A stretch of DNA of 7,510 bases from Deltaproteobacteria bacterium (GTDB lineage Bacteria > Desulfobacterota > Desulfobulbia > Desulfobulbales > VMSU01), in assembly GCA_024274995.1 (NCBI GenBank), contig JAJSAA010000167.1, positions 1-7,510 on the forward strand, read 5' to 3'. The notes beneath the pieces are model-generated. The model worked only from the letters and a program-made list of their open reading frames with translations, was not told the origin of the DNA and did not search any database. Positions within the stretch are counted from its first letter, which is position 1, and every line of letters begins with the position of its first letter. Positions 5,251 to 7,510 of the stretch are shown here, one piece after another. A program made the position numbers and the translations under genes.

Positions 5251-6081
5251 ATGGACGCCCTCTTTCTCCGTGAGACGATAAAGTCTTTTCTGAAGGAGGA
5301 TCTTAGCCAGGGGGATATAACCAGCGACGCAATCTTTCAGGCCACCGACCTTGGCAAGGCCGTCTTTATCGCCAAGGCCCCCTTGGTTTGCGCCGGAGTT
5401 GAGGTAGCAGCTCAGGTCTTTAAAACCCTGAACCAGGCCATAGATTACCGCCCGCTTGCTGCCGATGGCCAGCAAATGGCCATTGGTGATGATCTATTAG
5501 AGATCAACGGCCCGGTACTTGATCTATTAAAGGCCGAGCGGGTCGCTTTAAATCTCTGTCAACGGTTATGCGGCATAGCAACCTTAACGTCTTCTTACGT
5601 CAAAAAGATTGCTGATTTACCGGTAAAAATTGTTGATACGAGAAAAACTACCCCAGGTCTGCGCCGCCTCGAAAAATATGCTGTTCGAGTAGGGGGCGGT
5701 CACAACCATCGTTTCAGTCTCGGAGACGGTGTTCTCATCAAAGACAACCATATCGCAGCAGCTGGTTCTATCCGTCAGGCCGTAAAGAAGGTGCGAGCCT
5801 TTGCCCCTCATACTCTAAGAATTGAGGTGGAGGCGGAAAGCCTGCCCCAGGTAAAGGAGGCTGTTGACTGCGGAGTAGATATTATTCTGCTGGATAATAT
5901 GTCAGTCTCCATGCTGAACGAGGCGGTAAATATTGTTAGAGGCCGAGTCATCTTAGAGGCCTCAGGCGGGATTAATCTTCTGAATATCCGGGAGACAGCA
6001 GAAACCGGGGTGGATATCATTTCCATAGGCGCTCTTACCCACTCCGCCCCGGCCAGCGATATAAGTATGAGAATGCGGTAA
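5251..6081 (+). CDS. nadC: Nicotinate-nucleotide pyrophosphorylase (quinolinate phosphoribosyltransferase)
   Basis: A 276-residue cytosolic enzyme, full family length. It converts quinolinate and PRPP to nicotinate mononucleotide, CO2 and pyrophosphate, the entry to NAD after NadB and NadA. The N-terminal domain begins ETIKSFLKEDLSQGDITSDA (8-27). The barrel carries QRLCGIATLT (104-113), VDTRKTTPGLRRLEKYA (128-144), GGGHNHRFSLGDGVLIKDNH (148-167), RIEVEAES (190-197), ILLDNM (212-217) and ILEASGGI (234-241). Active-site residues described in the family appear present: R105, R131, K132, H153, R154, K164, E193 and D215. The ATG follows the lipoprotein TAG with no gap and only a weak Shine-Dalgarno-like GGGT 11 nt upstream, so translation is probably coupled to the upstream gene. 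The start agrees with the usual NadC N-terminus. nadA and nadB are not in the window. Confidence 0.95.
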   Translation: MDALFLRETIKSFLKEDLSQGDITSDAIFQATDLGKAVFIAKAPLVCAGVEVAAQVFKTLNQAIDYRPLAADGQQMAIGDDLLEINGPVLDLLKAERVALNLCQRLCGIATLTSSYVKKIADLPVKIVDTRKTTPGLRRLEKYAVRVGGGHNHRFSLGDGVLIKDNHIAAAGSIRQAVKKVRAFAPHTLRIEVEAESLPQVKEAVDCGVDIILLDNMSVSMLNEAVNIVRGRVILEASGGINLLNIRETAETGVDIISIGALTHSAPASDISMRMR

Positions 6082-6147
6082 AAATTGACCCTTAGTTGTT
6101 TTTGTGATCTAAAACCAACCACAAAGGCCGCAGAGAGTGCCAGGAGA
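6082..6147. other. Convergent spacer between nadC and cobA-hemD
   Basis: A 66-bp gap between two genes that end toward each other. It holds an imperfect hairpin, GTTG-T-TTTT (6095-6103) against AAAA-C-CAAC (6111-6119), with one mismatch and a 7-nt loop. No clear U-run follows on either strand, so it is at best a weak bidirectional terminator. Transcripts from both sides may overlap here. Confidence 0.3.
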
Positions 6148-7510
6148 TCATCTAACGTCTCCTTTTGCTGCATCAACAATGGCCTGTACCAAATCGGGAA
6201 TGGTATAATCAGAGGGTTGAATATCAATATTGATCCCATTTTTGAGTGCTGTCGCCGTGGTAAGCGGGCCTATGGCAGCAGTTTTAATGCCAGCCATACG
6301 TTCGGAAAGTTCAGAAACGGGGCAATTCAGCATATAAAGAAAGTTTTGCACCGTTGACGAGCTCGTAAAAGTGACCATATCCACCTTTTTTTCGGCAATT
6401 AAACGCTGCAACTCTTCCTCTCGACCCTTGGGCCTGACATTTTTATATACCGGCACTATCTCAATCTCCGCCCCTGCCTGCCGCAGAATATTCGGCAGAT
6501 CATCACCGGCTTTTACGGCCCGCGGCAGGAGAAATTTCTTTTTCCCCTGCCCTTGCCCCAACAATTCAGCCGCCAGCCCCTGACCGGTAAAATCACCAGT
6601 TGGCACCAGATCGGCCCGCAAACCATAGGGGCGTAAATACTCGGCAGTGGCCTTACCCACTGCCGCTATCTTTACTCCTCCCAGGGCTCGGGCATCAAGC
6701 CCCAATTCAAAGAGACGGCCGCAGAAAAACTTAATGGCGTTAATACTGGTAAAAAGTAGCCAGTCAAAGCCGCTTAGTCCCTCAATGGCCTCATCAAGTA
6801 ATTGCCAGGAATCAGGGGGCTGGAGAGCGATGGTGGCAAATTCAAGACAGTCTGCCCCCTGCTCCTCCAGCAACTCCACTAAATCACTGGCCTGTTCCCT
6901 GGTTCTGGTGACCATGATTCTTTGACCAAGGAGCGGTTTATGCTCAAACCAGTTCATGGTCTGCCGCAAGCGCACCACTTCACCCACCACGATTACCGCC
7001 GGGGGGGTGATCTTTTCCCGGGCCGCTATTTCCGCCATGGTCTCCAAGGTCCCGGTTATGGTGTGATGACTGGGGGTTGAGGCCCAGCGAATTACCGCAA
7101 CCGGCGTTTTGGGATCACGGCCATAACGGATAAGACGCTCCATAATCACCGAAAGATTTTTGATCCCCATATAAAATACCAGAGTGCCAACCCCGGTGGC
7201 CAGTTTGTCCCAGGCTATATTACTGGTCTTCTTGGTTGGATCCTCATGGCCAGTAACAAAGGCCACGGTGGCAGTATATTTACGATGAGTTATTGGAATT
7301 CCGGCATAGGTGGCCGCAGCGCTGGCCGCCGTCACCCCCGGCACAGCCTCAAATGGAACTCCAGCCTGGGCAATTTTCTCTAACTCCTCACCGCCCCGGC
7401 CAAAAATAAAGGGGTCGCCGCCCTTAAGCCGCACCACTATTTTGCCGCTCAAGGCCCGCTCAACAATCATCTCATTAATCTGCTCCTGGGTGTGAGAATG
7501 AACCTTACCG
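6148..7510 (-). CDS. cobA-hemD: Uroporphyrinogen-III C-methyltransferase / uroporphyrinogen-III synthase fusion (5' partial)
   Basis: The frame stays open to the right edge, so the N-terminus is missing. Upstream of the in-frame ATG at 7470 the codons read GKVHSHTQEQINE, normal SUMT sequence, so that ATG is not the start. The 453 visible residues hold two enzymes. SUMT (about 1-183) has VVRLKGGDPFIFGRGGEE (25-42), VPGVTAASAAA, GIPITHR, ATVAFVTGHEDP, YMGIKNL and PPAVIVVGEVVRLR; it methylates uroporphyrinogen III to precorrin-2. HemD (about 196-445) runs from GQRIMVTRTREQA through FDWLLFTSINAIKFF, VDMVTFTSSSTVQNFL and TAAIGPLTTATALK; it closes hydroxymethylbilane to uroporphyrinogen III. Together they channel substrate toward siroheme, cobalamin and, in many sulfate reducers, heme through siroheme. 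About 65-75 N-terminal residues with the first SAM-binding loop are probably missing. hemC would be a typical upstream neighbour outside the window. Confidence 0.93.
   Translation of the reverse strand, partial: GKVHSHTQEQINEMIVERALSGKIVVRLKGGDPFIFGRGGEELEKIAQAGVPFEAVPGVTAASAAATYAGIPITHRKYTATVAFVTGHEDPTKKTSNIAWDKLATGVGTLVFYMGIKNLSVIMERLIRYGRDPKTPVAVIRWASTPSHHTITGTLETMAEIAAREKITPPAVIVVGEVVRLRQTMNWFEHKPLLGQRIMVTRTREQASDLVELLEEQGADCLEFATIALQPPDSWQLLDEAIEGLSGFDWLLFTSINAIKFFCGRLFELGLDARALGGVKIAAVGKATAEYLRPYGLRADLVPTGDFTGQGLAAELLGQGQGKKKFLLPRAVKAGDDLPNILRQAGAEIEIVPVYKNVRPKGREEELQRLIAEKKVDMVTFTSSSTVQNFLYMLNCPVSELSERMAGIKTAAIGPLTTATALKNGINIDIQPSDYTIPDLVQAIVDAAKGDVR

Noticed and set aside
6085..6357. 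Plus-strand 90-codon frame directly after nadC
   Set aside because: Most of it is antisense to the HemD end of the fusion gene; no family resemblance and no ribosome site.
7468..7470. ATG at 7470 as start of the cobA-hemD gene
   Set aside because: The frame is open to 7510 and its translation matches conserved SUMT residues, so the true start lies outside the window.
1..7510. CRISPR array, tRNA, rRNA, phage or transposase genes
   Set aside because: No regularly spaced repeats, no tRNA-like cloverleaf and no transposase, integrase or phage domain were seen on either strand.

Overview
The window looks like bacterial chromosome from a Gram-negative, probably a member of the Desulfobacterota (the old Deltaproteobacteria). 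The grounds are an IHF-type protein, a type IV pilus platform protein, a diderm lipoprotein, a CobA-HemD fusion, and a response regulator whose C-terminal half resembles the PAS/LuxR-like regulators common in that group. The assignment is by family resemblance only. Base composition looks balanced and fairly uniform, and no gene stands out as foreign.

Layout, left to right. Positions 1-305 are non-coding and hold a REP-like palindrome (19-44), an imperfect hairpin (86-113) and a strong intrinsic terminator reading leftward (191-232). This terminator closes a leftward pair: pilC (707-1915) followed by an IHF-alpha-like gene (306-590), which also has its own promoter candidate at 660-688. The 274-bp divergent spacer (1916-2189) holds leader elements for pilC, a 95-bp MITE-like insertion with 12-bp terminal inverted repeats and an 8-bp near-perfect target duplication, and a 17-bp palindrome overlapping the -10 box of the rightward gene.

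The rightward genes are a small protein with two zinc ribbons (2190-2711), a Bax-inhibitor-1/YccA membrane protein (2878-3600), a REC-coiled coil-LuxR-type regulator (3871-4794), a glycine-zipper lipoprotein (4816-5250) and nadC (5251-6081). The last three are packed tightly: 21 nt between the first two, 0 nt between the next two. They are probably one transcript. A leftward cobA-hemD fusion (6148-7510) converges on nadC; its 5' end lies outside the window.

The genes do not form one pathway. They cover nucleoid architecture, pilus assembly, envelope functions, NAD synthesis and tetrapyrrole (siroheme/heme/cobalamin) synthesis. I see no defence system, CRISPR array, phage gene or transposase. 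The most interesting material is non-coding: a small repeat family with GTAA-type ends occurs at five sites in three intergenic regions, and one pair appears to bound an inserted element. In the proteins, the regulator has lost one of its usual paired acidic residues, and the double zinc-ribbon protein has an extra CxxxCC cluster.
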